Source: Prochlorococcus marinus XMU1402
GTDB lineage: Bacteria > Cyanobacteriota > Cyanobacteriia > PCC-6307 > Cyanobiaceae
Assembly: GCF_017696205.1 (NCBI RefSeq)
Contig: NZ_JAAORD010000002.1
Span: 434,001-498,000 of the forward strand
Direction of reading: 5' to 3'
Length of the DNA stretch: 64,000 bases
The position numbers were made by a program, and so were the translations under genes. Under the pieces are notes generated by a model. That model was not told where the DNA came from, did no database searches, and saw nothing but the letters and a program-made list of their open reading frames with translations. Every line of letters starts with the position of its first letter. The first letter of the stretch is position 1. Positions 16,264 to 27,815 of the stretch are shown here, in pieces.

Positions 16264-16656
16264 CTAAACGCGTCTCCGTTTAGGTCTTCTACATCCATTA
16301 TGAGGTAATGGAGTTACATCTCTTATTAGAGTTATTTCTAATCCGGCAACTTGTAAAGCTCTTATGGCGGTTTCCCTACCTGCGCCAGGCCCTCTAACAA
16401 GTACTTCTATTTGTCTCATCCCTTGATCAAGTGCTCTTCTGGCTGCAGCTTCAGCAGCTGTTTGAGCTGCAAATGGCGTACCTTTCCTAGCGCCTTTAAA
16501 TCCACTTGCGCCTGCGGAAGACCAAGAAATTACATGACCAGAGGTGTCAGAAATTGAAACAATAGTATTATTAAATGTGCTTTGGATATGTACCACACCA
16601 TTTGGTACATTTCGTTTAGATTTCTTTGAACCTGTTTTTTTTACTGTGGCTGCCAT
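16264..16656 (-). CDS. rpsK: 30S ribosomal protein S11
   Basis: The protein has 130 residues with [18 protein letters not shown] and the C-terminal [18 protein letters not shown], diagnostic of S11. It is in the alpha operon between rpsM and rpoA. Confidence 0.98.
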   Translation of the reverse strand: MAATVKKTGSKKSKRNVPNGVVHIQSTFNNTIVSISDTSGHVISWSSAGASGFKGARKGTPFAAQTAAEAAARRALDQGMRQIEVLVRGPGAGRETAIRALQVAGLEITLIRDVTPLPHNGCRRPKRRRV

Positions 16657-16700
16657 GATGTTTTAATTTAGTACTTCAATTTGTAAATAGATTTAGTTAA

Positions 16701-17066
16701 TTATTTTTTCCTTCCAGCAACTGTTTTTCTTGAACCCCTTCTTGTTCTTGCATTCGTCCTAGTTCTCTGTCCTCTTACTGGAAGACTCATTCTATGTCTT
16801 CTTCCTCTCACACAGCCAATATCTTGTAAACGCTTTAGGGCCATTCCTTCTTTTCTTCTCAAATCTCCCTCTAAAGTAAATTCCTCTGAGGCGCCTCTAA
16901 TTTTTTGCACATCAGAGTCTGAGAGATCTTTGACACGAATATCTGGGTTCACACCCGTATTAGCAAGAATTAGCTTAGATCTTGTTAAACCAATTCCATA
17001 AACGTATGTAAGTGCAATTTCTACTCGCTTTTCGCGAGGTATGTCAATTCCTGCAATCCTGGCCAC
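16701..17066 (-). CDS. rpsM: 30S ribosomal protein S13
   Basis: The protein has 121 residues, starting [26 protein letters not shown] and ending in the basic [24 protein letters not shown] tail that reaches between tRNA sites. It follows rpmJ. Confidence 0.98.
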   Translation of the reverse strand: MARIAGIDIPREKRVEIALTYVYGIGLTRSKLILANTGVNPDIRVKDLSDSDVQKIRGASEEFTLEGDLRRKEGMALKRLQDIGCVRGRRHRMSLPVRGQRTRTNARTRRGSRKTVAGRKK

Positions 17067-17107
17067 GTGTTTTGAATAAGTAAAAGTTTGAATTATAGGG
17101 TTAAGAA

Positions 17108-17224
17108 TTAACCCTGACGCTGTTTATTGCGAGGTCTTTTCTTGTTAATAACATAGATTTTACCTCTTCTCCTCACGATCTGATCGTCAGGACTAATTTT
17201 TTTGACTGAAGATCTGACCTTCAT
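17108..17224 (-). CDS. rpmJ: 50S ribosomal protein L36, zinc-ligand-free form
   Basis: A 38-codon frame from ATG 17224 to TAA 17108 encodes [20 protein letters not shown] and ends RPRNKQRQG, which is L36. All four zinc ligands of canonical L36 (three Cys and one His) are replaced: the SPDD segment stands where C-x-x-C should be, and N residues occupy the third Cys and the His positions. It is therefore a C- type. Its position between adk and rpsM is the standard one. Confidence 0.95.
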   Translation of the reverse strand: MKVRSSVKKISPDDQIVRRRGKIYVINKKRPRNKQRQG

Positions 17225-17269
17225 AAGGGTTTTTAAAATAAATCAATAATTTTATATTCTACATCATCA

Positions 17270-17818
17270 TCAAACCATTTTCTGTTTGATATCAGAGGAA
17301 ATGGTTTTTAAATCTCGATCACCATCAATATACTCTAATAATGAAAGATCTTTAAAATATTGAATCAACGGTTCTGTAGTTTCTTTATAAATGTTAACTC
17401 GTGTTCTAATAGTATCTTCAGTGTCATCTTTTCTTCCTCTTAAAAGCAAACGCTTGATTAGAACTTCTTCTGGAATATCTAAGTAAAAAACTACTTCTAT
17501 AGGTTGATTTATTTCAATTAAGACCTTATTCAATGAATTTGCTTGAGATAGATTTCTTGGATAGCCATCTAAAATCCAGCCTTTATTATCCTTATTTAAA
17601 TTTTGCTTTACTATTTTTAAAACAAGTTCGTCACTTACAAGTTCGCCACTATTAATAATATCCTTAACCTGTCTCCCAAGATTAGTATCCATTTCAATTT
17701 CTTTTCTTAATAATTCACCTGTAGAAAGATGCAAGTAAGAATTAGCTTTACTCAGTAATTCCGCCTGAGTACCTTTTCCTGCTCCAGGTGCTCCTAAAAA
17801 TAATAAATGTTTTTTCAT
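17270..17818 (-). CDS. adk: adenylate kinase, short-lid type
   Basis: The protein has 182 residues. The P-loop [12 protein letters not shown] is at the N-terminus, with [11 protein letters not shown] and [13 protein letters not shown]. At 182 residues with no zinc-finger insert it is the short-lid form. It interconverts ATP+AMP and 2 ADP. It overlaps the secY stop by 1 nt, so translation is coupled. Confidence 0.97.
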   Translation of the reverse strand: MKKHLLFLGAPGAGKGTQAELLSKANSYLHLSTGELLRKEIEMDTNLGRQVKDIINSGELVSDELVLKIVKQNLNKDNKGWILDGYPRNLSQANSLNKVLIEINQPIEVVFYLDIPEEVLIKRLLLRGRKDDTEDTIRTRVNIYKETTEPLIQYFKDLSLLEYIDGDRDLKTISSDIKQKMV

Positions 17819-19137
17819 TAATTATTAATTAGTCCCTCATACCTTTGAGAAATAACATAAGTTTGAATTTGCTTAGCAGTATCAATAGCAACACCAACAA
17901 GAATAAGTAGTGAAGTTGCCCCTAAACCTTGAAAAGTCTGAACATTTGTAGCCCTCTCGACTGCTGCAGGGATAATAGCTACTGAACCCAGAAATAATCC
18001 TCCTAATAATGTCAACCTATTTTGAATCCCTGAGAGGTAATTTGCTGTATTACTTCCTGGTCTAACTCCTGGAATTGCTACTCCCCCTTTCTTTAGATTT
18101 GAAGCCACATCAACTGGATTAATTGTAAGAGACGCGTAAAAATAGGAAAATCCCAAAATTAATGCAAAGAATGTAAAAGCATAGGGCCATGGATTAGAAG
18201 ATCCGGGATTTAAACTACTCGCCAATTTGATTAGTACTGGATTACCCGTAACATTTGCAATAGTTATAGGTAAAAAAATTAAAGCAGATGCAAAGATAAT
18301 AGGCATAACTCCTCCTGCATTTAACTTTAAAGGTAAATAACTTTGTCTTGTAGGAAGTAATGTTGTATTTCCTATTTGTCTTTTTGCACTAACAATAGGA
18401 ATACGCCGTGCTCCCTCTTGGACAAAAATTATCCCAACAATTGTTAATAAAAACACTCCAAGTAAAACTGCTATCCCCAAAACATCTCCCCGATCACCAG
18501 TTTGGGCTTTTTCTATTGTTGAACTTAAGGCCTTAGGTAGAGTTGAAACAATATTCAAAAAAATTACTAATGAAGCTCCTTGACCTATCCCTTTTTCTGT
18601 AATAATTTCACTAAACCACATCACTAACATTGAGCCAGTAACTAGAGCAATTGAGGTTTGCAATACAAATGTAGTTTCACTTATGCCCTGAATTGCATAT
18701 TGTCTAAGAATTAAAGAAAAAATAATACTCTGCAAAAACCCCCATCCTAATGAAACATATCTAGTTATTTGAGCAATTTTTCTTCTACCTGCTTCTCCTT
18801 CATTCTTTTGTAGGTCTTCCAGAACAGGCAATGAAGCTGTAAGAAGCTGGATAATAATCGATGCATTGATAAAAGGAAGAATACCTAATGCGAATATTCC
18901 TAAGGTTGAAATTCCTCCACCGGTAAATATATCTAAAAAACCTATTAATTGGCCGCCTTGATCTATAAAACTCTTAAAAGCAACCCTATCAATACCAGGC
19001 ATGGGAATATAAATACCAAGTCTTACTAAAAGAAGAAGACTTAAAGTAGTTAAAACCCTACTCCTTAGCTCTTTATTTAAAAATAACTGAGAAAGTATTT
19101 CAGAAGCGCTAGGGTTTCTAGTTTTGTTAATAAACAT
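17818..19137 (-). CDS. secY: Sec translocase channel subunit SecY
   Basis: The protein has 439 residues and about ten transmembrane helices. Recognisable parts are [43 protein letters not shown], the plug-proximal GGISTLG region and the cytosolic loop [16 protein letters not shown]. It forms the protein-conducting channel in plasma and thylakoid membranes. It lies in the spc operon between rplO and adk. Confidence 0.98.
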   Translation of the reverse strand: MFINKTRNPSASEILSQLFLNKELRSRVLTTLSLLLLVRLGIYIPMPGIDRVAFKSFIDQGGQLIGFLDIFTGGGISTLGIFALGILPFINASIIIQLLTASLPVLEDLQKNEGEAGRRKIAQITRYVSLGWGFLQSIIFSLILRQYAIQGISETTFVLQTSIALVTGSMLVMWFSEIITEKGIGQGASLVIFLNIVSTLPKALSSTIEKAQTGDRGDVLGIAVLLGVFLLTIVGIIFVQEGARRIPIVSAKRQIGNTTLLPTRQSYLPLKLNAGGVMPIIFASALIFLPITIANVTGNPVLIKLASSLNPGSSNPWPYAFTFFALILGFSYFYASLTINPVDVASNLKKGGVAIPGVRPGSNTANYLSGIQNRLTLLGGLFLGSVAIIPAAVERATNVQTFQGLGATSLLILVGVAIDTAKQIQTYVISQRYEGLINN

Positions 19138-19167
19138 TTTGAAGATTAACTAAATTTTTATGTAAAA

Positions 19168-19623
19168 TTATTTATTTATTAACTCGCAAGATCCGCCTGC
19201 ATTTTCAATTTTTTGTTTAGCAACTTTTGTAAATGCATGAGCTTGGACTGTTAACTTGACATTAACTTCTCCATTACCGAGAATTTTTAAAGGGAATTTT
19301 GGCTTGAAGATTAATCCTTTCTTCACTAGTGAGTCCAAGTTAACAGTATCGTTATCTTTGAAATCATTTAATTTATTTAAATTTATTATCGAAAATTTCT
19401 TTTGATTGATGATTTCAAAATGCTTTAATTTAGGAACTCTCCTGTAAAGAGGCATTTGGCCTCCTTCAAAACCTGGACGTGTGGGTCTTCCAGATCGTGA
19501 CTTTTGTCCTCTCATTCCGAAACCACATGAAGCACCCTGACCTGCAGCAATACCTCTACCCTTTCTTAATTTTTTCTTTCTAGAGCCTGAGTTTGATTTA
19601 AGTGTATTTAATGTTGAAGTCAT
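19168..19623 (-). CDS. rplO: 50S ribosomal protein L15
   Basis: The protein has 151 residues from [24 protein letters not shown], with [33 protein letters not shown] chose the ATG at 19623 because family members start MTSTLNTL. An in-frame ATG at 19632 would add three residues and overlap rpsE by 4 nt. Confidence 0.96.
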   Translation of the reverse strand: MTSTLNTLKSNSGSRKKKLRKGRGIAAGQGASCGFGMRGQKSRSGRPTRPGFEGGQMPLYRRVPKLKHFEIINQKKFSIINLNKLNDFKDNDTVNLDSLVKKGLIFKPKFPLKILGNGEVNVKLTVQAHAFTKVAKQKIENAGGSCELINK

Positions 19624-19628
19624 AATTT

Positions 19629-20249
19629 TCAAGAATAGAGTTGTTCAAGTGAGATCCCTCTCTCCCTTGAGGCAGATTTGTGTGTTCTTAATTGTGAAAG
19701 AGCTACCATAGCTGCTCTTGCGTTATTTAGAGGTGTTTTACTACCCAATCGTTTTGCTAAGACATTTTTTATGCCTGCCAATTCTAAAACCGTTCTTATT
19801 GAACCACCAGCAATTACTCCTGTACCAGGGGCAGCAGGTCTAATTAGTACATTTGCTGCACCATCTCGACCTATAGATAAAGTAGGTATTGAATTATTTG
19901 GAGTTAAGGGAACCCTAACAAGATTCTTTTTACCATCTGAAACGCCCTTTCTCACCGCACCAATAACATCACCTGCTTTTCCAACTCCAACTCCAACTTG
20001 TCCTTTTTCATTACCAACTACAACAATTGCTCTGAAACTCATTTTTTTTCCACCTTTAACAGTTTTAGAAACACGTCGTATTTGAACAACCCTTTCTTGC
20101 CAATCAGAATCTCTCTCAAGATTTTTTCCATCTCCTCTTCTATTTCTTTTTTTATCATTACGATTGTTCTTTTTTTGTTCCACAGGCATGGCTCCAGGAG
20201 CATTATCGTTCTTGGATTGGATTTCTTGTTTAGTCGGAGTGTCAGTCAT
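19629..20249 (-). CDS. rpsE: 30S ribosomal protein S5
   Basis: The protein has 206 residues. The core begins with [23 protein letters not shown] and contains [10 protein letters not shown] and [20 protein letters not shown] charged, Asn/Lys-rich N-terminal extension of about 50 residues precedes the double-stranded RNA-binding domain, as in other cyanobacteria. Confidence 0.97.
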   Translation of the reverse strand: MTDTPTKQEIQSKNDNAPGAMPVEQKKNNRNDKKRNRRGDGKNLERDSDWQERVVQIRRVSKTVKGGKKMSFRAIVVVGNEKGQVGVGVGKAGDVIGAVRKGVSDGKKNLVRVPLTPNNSIPTLSIGRDGAANVLIRPAAPGTGVIAGGSIRTVLELAGIKNVLAKRLGSKTPLNNARAAMVALSQLRTHKSASRERGISLEQLYS

Positions 20250-20263
20250 AGTAAAAAATAAAG

Positions 20264-20632
20264 TTAGAATTCTAAGCCAGCTTCGCGAGCAGCGTCAGCA
20301 AGTGCCTTAACTCTACCGTGATATAAATTACCTCCACGGTCAAAAATTACTTGCTTTATACCTTTTTTTATAGCTCTATTTGCTAATAATTTTCCAACAA
20401 CGGAAGAAGAATTACAATCAGAAGGTAATTTCTCAGATTTTTCTCTGAGTTCCTTATCAAGAGTTGAAGCTGAGCAAATAGTTGTTTGAGCGCTATCATC
20501 TATAACCTGAGCATAAATATGGTTATTAGAGCGAAAAACAGACAATCTTGGACGCGTTGCATCTCCAATTAAGAATCTTCTTAATCTTCTATGTCTTTTT
20601 TGGGTTTGTGATTTCCTTGAAAGTTTGGTCAT
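20264..20632 (-). CDS. rplR: 50S ribosomal protein L18
   Basis: The protein has 122 residues with [20 protein letters not shown] and [26 protein letters not shown], the L18 signature that binds 5S rRNA. It lies between rplF and rpsE. Confidence 0.97.
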   Translation of the reverse strand: MTKLSRKSQTQKRHRRLRRFLIGDATRPRLSVFRSNNHIYAQVIDDSAQTTICSASTLDKELREKSEKLPSDCNSSSVVGKLLANRAIKKGIKQVIFDRGGNLYHGRVKALADAAREAGLEF

Positions 20633-20646
20633 TTTTTTAATTGGAA

Positions 20647-21186
20647 TTATTTTTTGCCAGATTTACCAGCTTTTCTGAGAATTCTCTCATCATGGTATTT
20701 AATTCCTTTACCTTTATACGGCTCTGGAGGTCTAATTGATCTGATTTTTGCTGCTTCATTGCCAACAATTTCCTTATCAATTCCAGATACGGTAACGTTT
20801 GTATTACTCTCAACTTTGTATGTTATACCATCAGGGGGGGTCATTTCTACAGGATGACTATATCCTGCACTGACAACTAGATTTTTACCTTTTACTTGTG
20901 CTCTTGATCCAACGCCAACAATTTCTAGTTTCTTCGAAAAACCTTGAGTAACCCCTTCAACCATATTTGCAATTAAGGCTCTACATAAACCATGTCTCTG
21001 CCTTGAATGTATTTTAGTTGTAGTAGGACTTACGATAATAGTATTATCTTTCTTATCAAAACTAACTCCCTCAGGCATGAGACGTTTTAACTCCCCTTTT
21101 GGGCCTTTTACTGTAACTGTTAATCCATCAAAATCAACTGTAACTTTCTCTGGAATAAGTACTGGTGTTTTTCCGATTCTAGACAT
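20647..21186 (-). CDS. rplF: 50S ribosomal protein L6
   Basis: The protein has 179 residues, starting [17 protein letters not shown] and ending with [25 protein letters not shown], the L6 signature. It lies 12 nt after rpsH. Confidence 0.97.
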   Translation of the reverse strand: MSRIGKTPVLIPEKVTVDFDGLTVTVKGPKGELKRLMPEGVSFDKKDNTIIVSPTTTKIHSRQRHGLCRALIANMVEGVTQGFSKKLEIVGVGSRAQVKGKNLVVSAGYSHPVEMTPPDGITYKVESNTNVTVSGIDKEIVGNEAAKIRSIRPPEPYKGKGIKYHDERILRKAGKSGKK

Positions 21187-21198
21187 GATTAATTCTCC

Positions 21199-21600
21199 TT
21201 AATAAACATAGCAGAGGACTTCACCGCCAATGCCTTGCTTCCTAGCATCGCGATCACTCATGACACCTTTAGAAGTTGATATTATGGCAACTCCAAGGCC
21301 CCCAAGAACTTTTGGTAAAGCTCTAGTATTTTTATAAATTCTCAAACCAGGTTTACTTACTCTTTGCATTGATCGAATAGTAGGGAATTTATTCTTACCA
21401 CTATATTTAAGACCAAGTATTATTTGTGATTTATAACCTTCACCTTCTTCATTAATATCAGAAATAAACCCCTCTTTCTGAAGCACTTTTGCGATACTTA
21501 AGGACATTTTTGAACCTGGGATAGTTGTGGTTGTATGCTTTTTTTGACTCGCATTTCTAATTCGAGTAAGCATATCTGAAATAGGATCGTGATTTGACAT
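21199..21600 (-). CDS. rpsH: 30S ribosomal protein S8
   Basis: The protein has 133 residues, starting with [14 protein letters not shown] and ending [22 protein letters not shown]. In many bacteria S8 represses the spc operon. The usual rpsN (S14) between rplE and rpsH is absent, as in cyanobacteria generally. Confidence 0.97.
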   Translation of the reverse strand: MSNHDPISDMLTRIRNASQKKHTTTTIPGSKMSLSIAKVLQKEGFISDINEEGEGYKSQIILGLKYSGKNKFPTIRSMQRVSKPGLRIYKNTRALPKVLGGLGVAIISTSKGVMSDRDARKQGIGGEVLCYVY

Positions 21601-21609
21601 AGTTTTAAT

Positions 21610-22149
21610 TTAATTCTTACTAAAAGGCATTCCTAACTCCTGCAAAAGAGCTTTACCTTCTTGATCTGATTTTGCACTAGTGACAATAGTTATATCCATA
21701 CCTCTTATTGAATCTATTTTATCAAAAGAGATTTCAGGAAAAATCAATTGCTCCTTCACTCCAAGGGTGTAATTCCCTCTCCCATCAAAACTTTTTGGAT
21801 TAACTCCTCTAAAGTCTCTTATTCTTGGTAAAGCTAGATTTATAAATCTCTCCAAAAAGGAATACATTCTGTCTCCTCTCAAAGTTACAGTACAACCAAT
21901 AGGCATCCCCTCACGAATTTTAAAACCCGCGATAGCTTTTTTAGCCCTAGTTACGAGGGCCTTTTGTCCAGTAATTGTTGCCATTTCGTTTAAAGAAGCT
22001 TCTAAAGCTTTAGAATTTGAAGCTGCCTCACCAAGACCTCTGTTAACGTTGACTTTGACAACTTTAGGTACTTGATGAATATTTTTAAGACCAAGGTCCT
22101 TTAAAAGTTTTGGTCTAATTGATTCTTTGTAGCGATTTTTTAGAGTCAT
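21610..22149 (-). CDS. rplE: 50S ribosomal protein L5
   Basis: The protein has 179 residues with [37 protein letters not shown] and [24 protein letters not shown]. It binds 5S rRNA and contacts the P-site tRNA. A 74 nt gap separates it from rplX. Confidence 0.97.
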   Translation of the reverse strand: MTLKNRYKESIRPKLLKDLGLKNIHQVPKVVKVNVNRGLGEAASNSKALEASLNEMATITGQKALVTRAKKAIAGFKIREGMPIGCTVTLRGDRMYSFLERFINLALPRIRDFRGVNPKSFDGRGNYTLGVKEQLIFPEISFDKIDSIRGMDITIVTSAKSDQEGKALLQELGMPFSKN

Positions 22150-22223
22150 AATTTTTTGTTAATTCTGGTCTTTGTCAGAATTGGTAAATTAGAAAAAGTT
22201 GAAATCTGATTTCTGATGAAAAA

Positions 22224-22580
22224 TTAATCAATTACTTCACCAGTTTTCTTCAATCTTCTTTTCTTAACCCCCTCTTTATCAATAAAGTATTCAATCTTAC
22301 TTGTAAGATTTTTATCCTTTGAAAAGAACATTACATTTGAAGCATGTAAAGATGCTTCTTCTGTAAGTATTCTTCCAGTTTCTCCTTCTTGATTTGGTTT
22401 TACATGTTTGGTCCTAAGGTTAATACCCTTTACAACTACCCTATTTTGAAGAGGGATAGTTTTTAAAACTTCACCAGTTTTCCCTTTATCCTTGCCATTA
22501 ATTACTTTTACCAAATCTCCAGTTTTGATTCTCATTTTTATTCTCTGGAAATTTTTCTTTTGCTTTAATGAATCCAACAT
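22224..22580 (-). CDS. rplX: 50S ribosomal protein L24
   Basis: The KOW core [21 protein letters not shown] is diagnostic of L24. The frame can start at 22580, directly abutting the rplN stop and giving 118 residues, or at the internal ATG at 22535, where family homology begins. The longer form would have a 15-residue Lys-rich lead. Confidence 0.93.
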   Translation of the reverse strand: MLDSLKQKKNFQRIKMRIKTGDLVKVINGKDKGKTGEVLKTIPLQNRVVVKGINLRTKHVKPNQEGETGRILTEEASLHASNVMFFSKDKNLTSKIEYFIDKEGVKKRRLKKTGEVID

Positions 22581-22946
22581 TTAAATCACCTCCGGAGCAA
22601 GAGAAACAATCTTAGTATAATTTTTATCCCGCAGTTCTCTGGCTACAGGACCAAAGACTCTCGTACCTTTTGGATTCCGATCTTCATTAATCAATACTGC
22701 CGCATTGTCATCAAATCTGATTGAATTACCAGTATTTCTTCTTAATGTTGCTTTAGTTCTGACGATAACAGCTTTAACAACTTCAGATTTCTTAACTCCC
22801 ATGTTAGGAAGAGCATCTTTTACAGTTGCTACGATTACATCTCCAACATGAGCATACCTTCTATTAGAACCTAAAACCCTAATACATTGGAGTCTTTTTG
22901 CTCCGCTATTATCAGCAACTGTTAAATAAGTTTCTTGTTGAATCAT
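22581..22946 (-). CDS. rplN: 50S ribosomal protein L14
   Basis: The protein has 121 residues, starting [26 protein letters not shown] and ending with [20 protein letters not shown], which is L14. It overlaps the rpsQ stop by 4 nt. Confidence 0.98.
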   Translation of the reverse strand: MIQQETYLTVADNSGAKRLQCIRVLGSNRRYAHVGDVIVATVKDALPNMGVKKSEVVKAVIVRTKATLRRNTGNSIRFDDNAAVLINEDRNPKGTRVFGPVARELRDKNYTKIVSLAPEVI

Positions 22947-23209
22947 TTTTTAACCTCCTTAGCCTGACTTGTTTTATTGAGAATCTCTTCTATTGCCCAT
23001 CTTTTATGAGCACTGAGCGGTCTAGTTTCTCTAATTTTAACTCGATCACCTAAAACACATGTATTTTCTGGATCATGCGCTTTATATCTTGTAGTTCTAC
23101 TTACAATTTTTTTATAAGTGGGATGTGGATATCTGTTAATTACAGCAACAACAACTGTTTTATCCATTTTGTCGCTGACAACAGTACCAATTCTTTCTTT
23201 AAGTGCCAT
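22943..23209 (-). CDS. rpsQ: 30S ribosomal protein S17
   Basis: The protein has 88 residues with [16 protein letters not shown] and [18 protein letters not shown], the S17 signature. It lies 9 nt after rpmC. Confidence 0.97.
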   Translation of the reverse strand: MALKERIGTVVSDKMDKTVVVAVINRYPHPTYKKIVSRTTRYKAHDPENTCVLGDRVKIRETRPLSAHKRWAIEEILNKTSQAKEVKK

Positions 23210-23218
23210 AACTAATAA

Positions 23219-23437
23219 TTAATCAGAAGTTGTTTTAGAAGCAGATTGACTCTTACTGAGAGTGAGTAATTGCGCAACTTGTTTCTTGATAATTTTAAAT
23301 TTATGAGTTTCATTAAGCTGCCTTGTGGCTTGCTTGAATCTCAAATCAAAAAGATCTTTTCGTAATTGGTCAATCTTTTCAGTAATTTGTACAGAATTTA
23401 ATTTTTTAAATTCCTTAAGTGACTCTGAGTTTTTCAT
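23219..23437 (-). CDS. rpmC: 50S ribosomal protein L29
   Basis: The protein has 72 residues with [25 protein letters not shown], the helical L29 core near the tunnel exit. It overlaps rplP by 4 nt. Confidence 0.96.
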   Translation of the reverse strand: MKNSESLKEFKKLNSVQITEKIDQLRKDLFDLRFKQATRQLNETHKFKIIKKQVAQLLTLSKSQSASKTTSD

Positions 23438-23916
23438 TGTTTAACCTCCTCTTGAGATTTTTTACTCTTTTTCGTATTTTCTTGGGAGGAATTATCTAGA
23501 TTTTTATCAATGGAGATAAATTTAGTTTTTACAGGAAGTTTGTATTGAGCCAGACGCATAGCTTCCTTTGCAATTTCCTCAGTGATATCCTCACCACCCA
23601 TTTCAAAAAGTATTCTTCCAGGTTTTACAACTGCGACCCAAAACTCTGGATTACCTTTACCAGAACCCATCCTGGTTTCGGCAGGTCTCATAGTTACAGG
23701 TTTATCAGGAAATATTCTGATCCAGATTTGACCACCACGTTTGATATATCTGGTCATAGCTCTTCTGCTTGCTTCAATCTGACGTGCAGTTACCCAGCCA
23801 CAGTCTTGAGCTTGTAGAGCAAATTGACCGAACGCGATAGTATTACCTTTTGAGGCTACACCCCTCATTCTGCCTCTATGTTGTTTACGGAATTTAGTAC
23901 GTTTTGGACTAAGCAT
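23434..23916 (-). CDS. rplP: 50S ribosomal protein L16
   Basis: The protein has 160 residues, starting [19 protein letters not shown] with [24 protein letters not shown], diagnostic of L16. A charged C-terminal tail of about 20 residues extends beyond the usual end. Confidence 0.97.
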   Translation of the reverse strand: MLSPKRTKFRKQHRGRMRGVASKGNTIAFGQFALQAQDCGWVTARQIEASRRAMTRYIKRGGQIWIRIFPDKPVTMRPAETRMGSGKGNPEFWVAVVKPGRILFEMGGEDITEEIAKEAMRLAQYKLPVKTKFISIDKNLDNSSQENTKKSKKSQEEVKQ

Positions 23917-23927
23917 TTTTATACCTC

Positions 23928-24659
23928 CTATGAATTCTCATTTGAACGATCCTCAAATTGCTGAGGTCTTCTACTAGCTTTCCTCTTAGGGCTAGCACCA
24001 ACAGGGATAGTTTGTTCTTCTTTAGGAAGAACTTCACCTTTGAAAACCCAAACTTTAATGCCTAGAACACCGTAAGTTGTATTAGCTTCACGTGTTGCAT
24101 AGTCAATTTCAGCTCTTAATGTATGTAATGGAACTCTACCCTCTCTAGTCCATTCAGTTCTAGCTATTTCAGCTCCATTCAACCTTCCCCCTACTTGAAT
24201 TTTAAGACCTAAGACTCCAGCCCTTTGAGCCCTTTGTAAGGCCATCCTTATAGTTCTTCGAAAGGCGACTCTTTTTTCAAGTTGTTGCGCAATATATTCA
24301 GCTAGTAAAAAAGCATCAGCATCTACGCGTTCAACTTCTACAACGTTAATTCTAACTTGCCTTGTTCTATCCCCTATAGTTTTTTGAATGCCAGATCTTA
24401 ATTCTTCAATCCCACTTCCTTGTCTTCCAACTATAACTCCTGGTCTTGCTGTTTTTAATTCGAGTTCCAGTTGGTCAGCTTTTCTAGCTATTAAAACATC
24501 GCTAATTCCTGCTGCTCCGTATTTTTTTTGTATGAAGGTACGAATTTTAAAATCTTCTTGAAGAAGAATTGGATATGTTTTAGAAGTAGCAAACCACTTA
24601 GAGCGATGCTCTTGTGTAATTCCTAATCTTAGTCCAGAAGGATGTATTTTATGTCCCAT
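23928..24659 (-). CDS. rpsC: 30S ribosomal protein S3
   Basis: The protein has 243 residues, starting [20 protein letters not shown], with the KH motif [17 protein letters not shown] and a C-terminal domain [18 protein letters not shown]. Its start overlaps the rplV stop by 1 nt. Confidence 0.98.
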   Translation of the reverse strand: MGHKIHPSGLRLGITQEHRSKWFATSKTYPILLQEDFKIRTFIQKKYGAAGISDVLIARKADQLELELKTARPGVIVGRQGSGIEELRSGIQKTIGDRTRQVRINVVEVERVDADAFLLAEYIAQQLEKRVAFRRTIRMALQRAQRAGVLGLKIQVGGRLNGAEIARTEWTREGRVPLHTLRAEIDYATREANTTYGVLGIKVWVFKGEVLPKEEQTIPVGASPKRKASRRPQQFEDRSNENS

Positions 24660-25045
24660 TAGTTTTGTACCTCCGCATTAGTTTGAGTAGGAGCAGATTC
24701 AACAGAAATACTGATATGGCAAGTCTGTTTTTTAATTGAAAAAGCTCGACCTTGAGCTCTGGGCCTATACCTTTTCATTACTGGACCACTATTAGCCCAT
24801 GCAGAGGAAATAACTAAGGTGGATGGATCCATTCCAAGGTTATGTTCTGCATTGGCAACTGCAGATCTTAAAACTTTAGTGATGGGGTCTGTAGATCTGT
24901 AAGGCATAAATTCCAACATAATCAATGCATCTCTATAAGACCTGCCCCTTATCTGATCCAAAACTCTTCTCACTTTAGAGGCTGATCCGCGAACGTAATT
25001 CCCATGAGCAATTGCTGTTTTTGTCGTTTCAGGTGTTTTTGTCAT
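24659..25045 (-). CDS. rplV: 50S ribosomal protein L22
   Basis: The protein has 128 residues with [21 protein letters not shown] and [24 protein letters not shown], the L22 signature. It overlaps rpsS by 4 nt. Confidence 0.97.
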
Positions 25046-25320
25046 GATTTTGCTCCTTTCTTATCTCTAATATGACCACGGTAAGTGCGTGTAGGAGCAA
25101 ATTCACCAAGTTTATGACCAATCATTTGTTCAGTAATAAATACTGGAATGTGAGTCTTGCCATTATGTACAGCAATTGTGTGACCAATCATTAAAGGTAA
25201 AATAGTAGAGGATCTCGACCAAGTTTTGATAACAGACTTGTCATTATCAGTATTTTGTTTTTCAACCTTCTTGAGCAAGCTATCTGCTATAAAAGGTCCT
25301 TTTTTTAGTGAACGTCCCAT
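25042..25320 (-). CDS. rpsS: 30S ribosomal protein S19
   Basis: The protein has 92 residues from [18 protein letters not shown], ending [14 protein letters not shown]. The reading frame is open further upstream into rplB, but the family start is the ATG at 25320. The longer frame is an over-extension across the rplB-rpsS gap. Confidence 0.97.
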
Positions 25321-25357
25321 GTTTATGTAATAGAAATTGAAATAATAAATGAAGTAA

Positions 25358-26221
25358 TCAAGAGTCTCTTCCTCCTCTACTCCTCTTAGAAACGCGACGG
25401 CGTCTTCGAACAACTAATTTATTACTTGGTTTGTTCTTTTTACGTGTCTTTAATCCAAGAGCTGGTTTACCCCATGGAGTAACTGGTCCTGCTCTACCAA
25501 TTGGTGCTTTTCCCTCTCCTCCTCCATGTGGATGATCACATGGGTTCATTACACTACCTCTTACTTGAGGCCTTCTTCCAAGCCATCTTCTTCTTCCTGC
25601 TTTACCTAAGCTAGTATTTCTTATTTCAGAATTACCAACTTCACCAAGAGTTGCATAGCATTCTTTTCTTACAAGTCTTACTTCAGTAGATGGGAGTTTT
25701 AAAGCAACATAATCTCCCTCTTTTGCCATAACTTGAGCACTAGCTCCTGCGGATCTAACCATCTGAGCACCCCTACCTGCATATAACTCAACACAATGAA
25801 CACTAGATCCTAATGGCATGACAGAAAGTGGCATTGCATTACCATCTTCAATTGGAACACTTTCTCCAGATATGACATTTTGTCCCACTTTTACTCCTGC
25901 TGGAGCGATAATATATCTTTTTTCCCCATCTTCGTAGAATAAAAGTGCCAATCTTGCGTTTCTATGAGGATCGTAGTGTATAGCTGCAACTTTAGCGTTA
26001 ATGTTTCTTTTATCTCTTCTAAAGTCAACTAATCTATATTGCCTTTTGTGACCACCCCCACGATGACGACAAGTAATAACTCCACGATTATTCCTGCCTT
26101 TAAGTCTATGTTTTGAAACTATTAGTGATCTCTCGGGTTTTGAACTTGTTATTTCACTAAAGTCAGTAACTACTCTTTGCCTAGTACCAGGTGTATAAGG
26201 TTTAAATTTACGGATTGCCAT
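25358..26221 (-). CDS. rplB: 50S ribosomal protein L2
   Basis: The protein has 287 residues, starting [21 protein letters not shown], with the conserved peptidyl-transferase-proximal segment [19 protein letters not shown], including the essential His. It lies between rplW and rpsS. Confidence 0.98.
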
Positions 26222-26233
26222 GATTAAAACTCC

Positions 26234-26536
26234 TTAAGATTCTGGAAAAAGTTGGATTTTGTCTCCTTCAGCAAGACGCACAATTGCCTTCTTGACCTGA
26301 GAACGTTTACCGGAAAATTTCCCAACTCTTCTAGTTCTCCTCGGGGGATTCATAGTGTTAACTCCTATGACTTTAACACTGAATAAGGCTTCAACAGCTG
26401 CCTTTATTTGTGGTTTTGCCGCTCTATGATCTACTTCAAAAGTATATTGGTTAAGATCTAGCGCATTTGTAGCTTTCTCAGTAATAACTGGCTTTCTAAT
26501 TACATCGGCTAAACGAGAATCGAATAATTTACTCAT
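26234..26536 (-). CDS. rplW: 50S ribosomal protein L23
   Basis: The protein has 100 residues with [25 protein letters not shown] and [15 protein letters not shown]. It sits at the tunnel exit and docks trigger factor and SRP. It overlaps rplD by 4 nt. Confidence 0.97.
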   Translation of the reverse strand: MSKLFDSRLADVIRKPVITEKATNALDLNQYTFEVDHRAAKPQIKAAVEALFSVKVIGVNTMNPPRRTRRVGKFSGKRSQVKKAIVRLAEGDKIQLFPES

Positions 26537-27165
26537 GATGCATAAACCTCCTGAATTTTATCTATCGCTGATTGCCCAATGACCAATTTATTAGCATTGA
26601 GAATATCAAATACATTTAATTGATCGGCAGCAATTAATTTTACTTTTTCAATATTATTAATCGATTTTTTTATAACATCGGACGGTCTATCAAGAATAAC
26701 CAAAACTTTTTCAGTTTTTTGTATTCCTAATCGAGCAAGGCCATTGATGATATCACTTGTTTTAGGCTGCTTTAAAGTAGATCCAAAATCTTCAACGGCC
26801 TTCATATCAGATACTCTAGACATAAGTGCAGTTCTAAGAGCTAACCTACGTTCCTTACGATTCATATCAAGATTGTAAGAACGTGGCTTCGGCCCAAAAA
26901 TAATTCCGCCACCAGGTCTTAAGGGTGTCCTTATAGATCCTTGACGAGCTCTTCCAGTACCTTTCTGTTTATATGGCTTTCTACCGCCCCCACGCACTTC
27001 AGATCTTGTCAAAGTTGATGCTGTCCCCTGTCTTTTATTTGCTAGCTGCCTAAGGACTGCTCTATGTATTAAGTCTGCAGAAGAATTTTCTTTAGCAACT
27101 GCTAAATCAAGGGATACTTTGCCGGATTTTTTTCCATCCCACTTAAGAGTTTCAAGTTTTGTCAT
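26533..27165 (-). CDS. rplD: 50S ribosomal protein L4
   Basis: The protein has 210 residues with [23 protein letters not shown], the tunnel-lining loop of L4, and [23 protein letters not shown]. It overlaps rplC by 4 nt. L4 autoregulates S10 operons in enterobacteria, but that mechanism is not demonstrated here. Confidence 0.97.
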   Translation of the reverse strand: MTKLETLKWDGKKSGKVSLDLAVAKENSSADLIHRAVLRQLANKRQGTASTLTRSEVRGGGRKPYKQKGTGRARQGSIRTPLRPGGGIIFGPKPRSYNLDMNRKERRLALRTALMSRVSDMKAVEDFGSTLKQPKTSDIINGLARLGIQKTEKVLVILDRPSDVIKKSINNIEKVKLIAADQLNVFDILNANKLVIGQSAIDKIQEVYAS

Positions 27166-27815
27166 GATTTTTCACCTCCTTTTTTGCCTACAACATTATT
27201 TGGCTTAATATTTATTATTGAGCCTGGCTTACCTGGAACAGAACCCTTTACTACAAGCAAATTTTTCTGATCATCAATTTTTAGAACTAACAAACCCTTA
27301 GTAGTAATCTGTTTTCCACCATATCTTCCTGCCATTCTTTTCCCAGGATAAATTCTGCCTGGAGTTGTTCCTGCACCTGTAGATCCAGGTGCTCTATGAT
27401 TTTTTGAACCATGACTCATAGGACCTCTGCTAAAACCATGTCTTTTCTGGTAACCAGCAAAACCCCTACCCATAGATTTGCCACTGATATCAACTTTTTG
27501 ACCAACCTCAAAGTTTTTTACAGTTATTTGATTTCCGATTTCATAAGATGAAGTTTCTTCAACCCTATATTCTTTCAAATGCTTTAAAAGTTCTTCTCCT
27601 GATTTCAACAAATGTCCCTTCTCAGGCTTACTTATATGCTTATCCTTTAACAAGCCATAACCTATTTGAACGGCAGTATAACCATCCAAAGCGGTTGTTT
27701 TCAATTGAGTGATACGGCAAGGACCAGCCTCAATGAGAGTAACTGGCACCGAATTACCTTTCTCGTCGAAAAGTTGGGACATGCCCAATTTCTTTCCTAA
27801 AATTCCTATAGACAT
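27162..27815 (-). CDS. rplC: 50S ribosomal protein L3
   Basis: The protein has 217 residues with [30 protein letters not shown] and [24 protein letters not shown], diagnostic of L3. It is the first gene of the long cluster here. rpsJ is not upstream, as is usual in cyanobacteria where S10 lies with S12-S7-EF-Tu. A 281 nt structured non-coding region precedes it. Confidence 0.98.
   Translation of the reverse strand: MSIGILGKKLGMSQLFDEKGNSVPVTLIEAGPCRITQLKTTALDGYTAVQIGYGLLKDKHISKPEKGHLLKSGEELLKHLKEYRVEETSSYEIGNQITVKNFEVGQKVDISGKSMGRGFAGYQKRHGFSRGPMSHGSKNHRAPGSTGAGTTPGRIYPGKRMAGRYGGKQITTKGLLVLKIDDQKNLLVVKGSVPGKPGSIINIKPNNVVGKKGGEKS

Noticed and set aside
25321-25413. N-terminal extension of S19
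   Set aside because: It overlaps the 3' end of rplB, and S19 proteins begin at [10 protein letters not shown].
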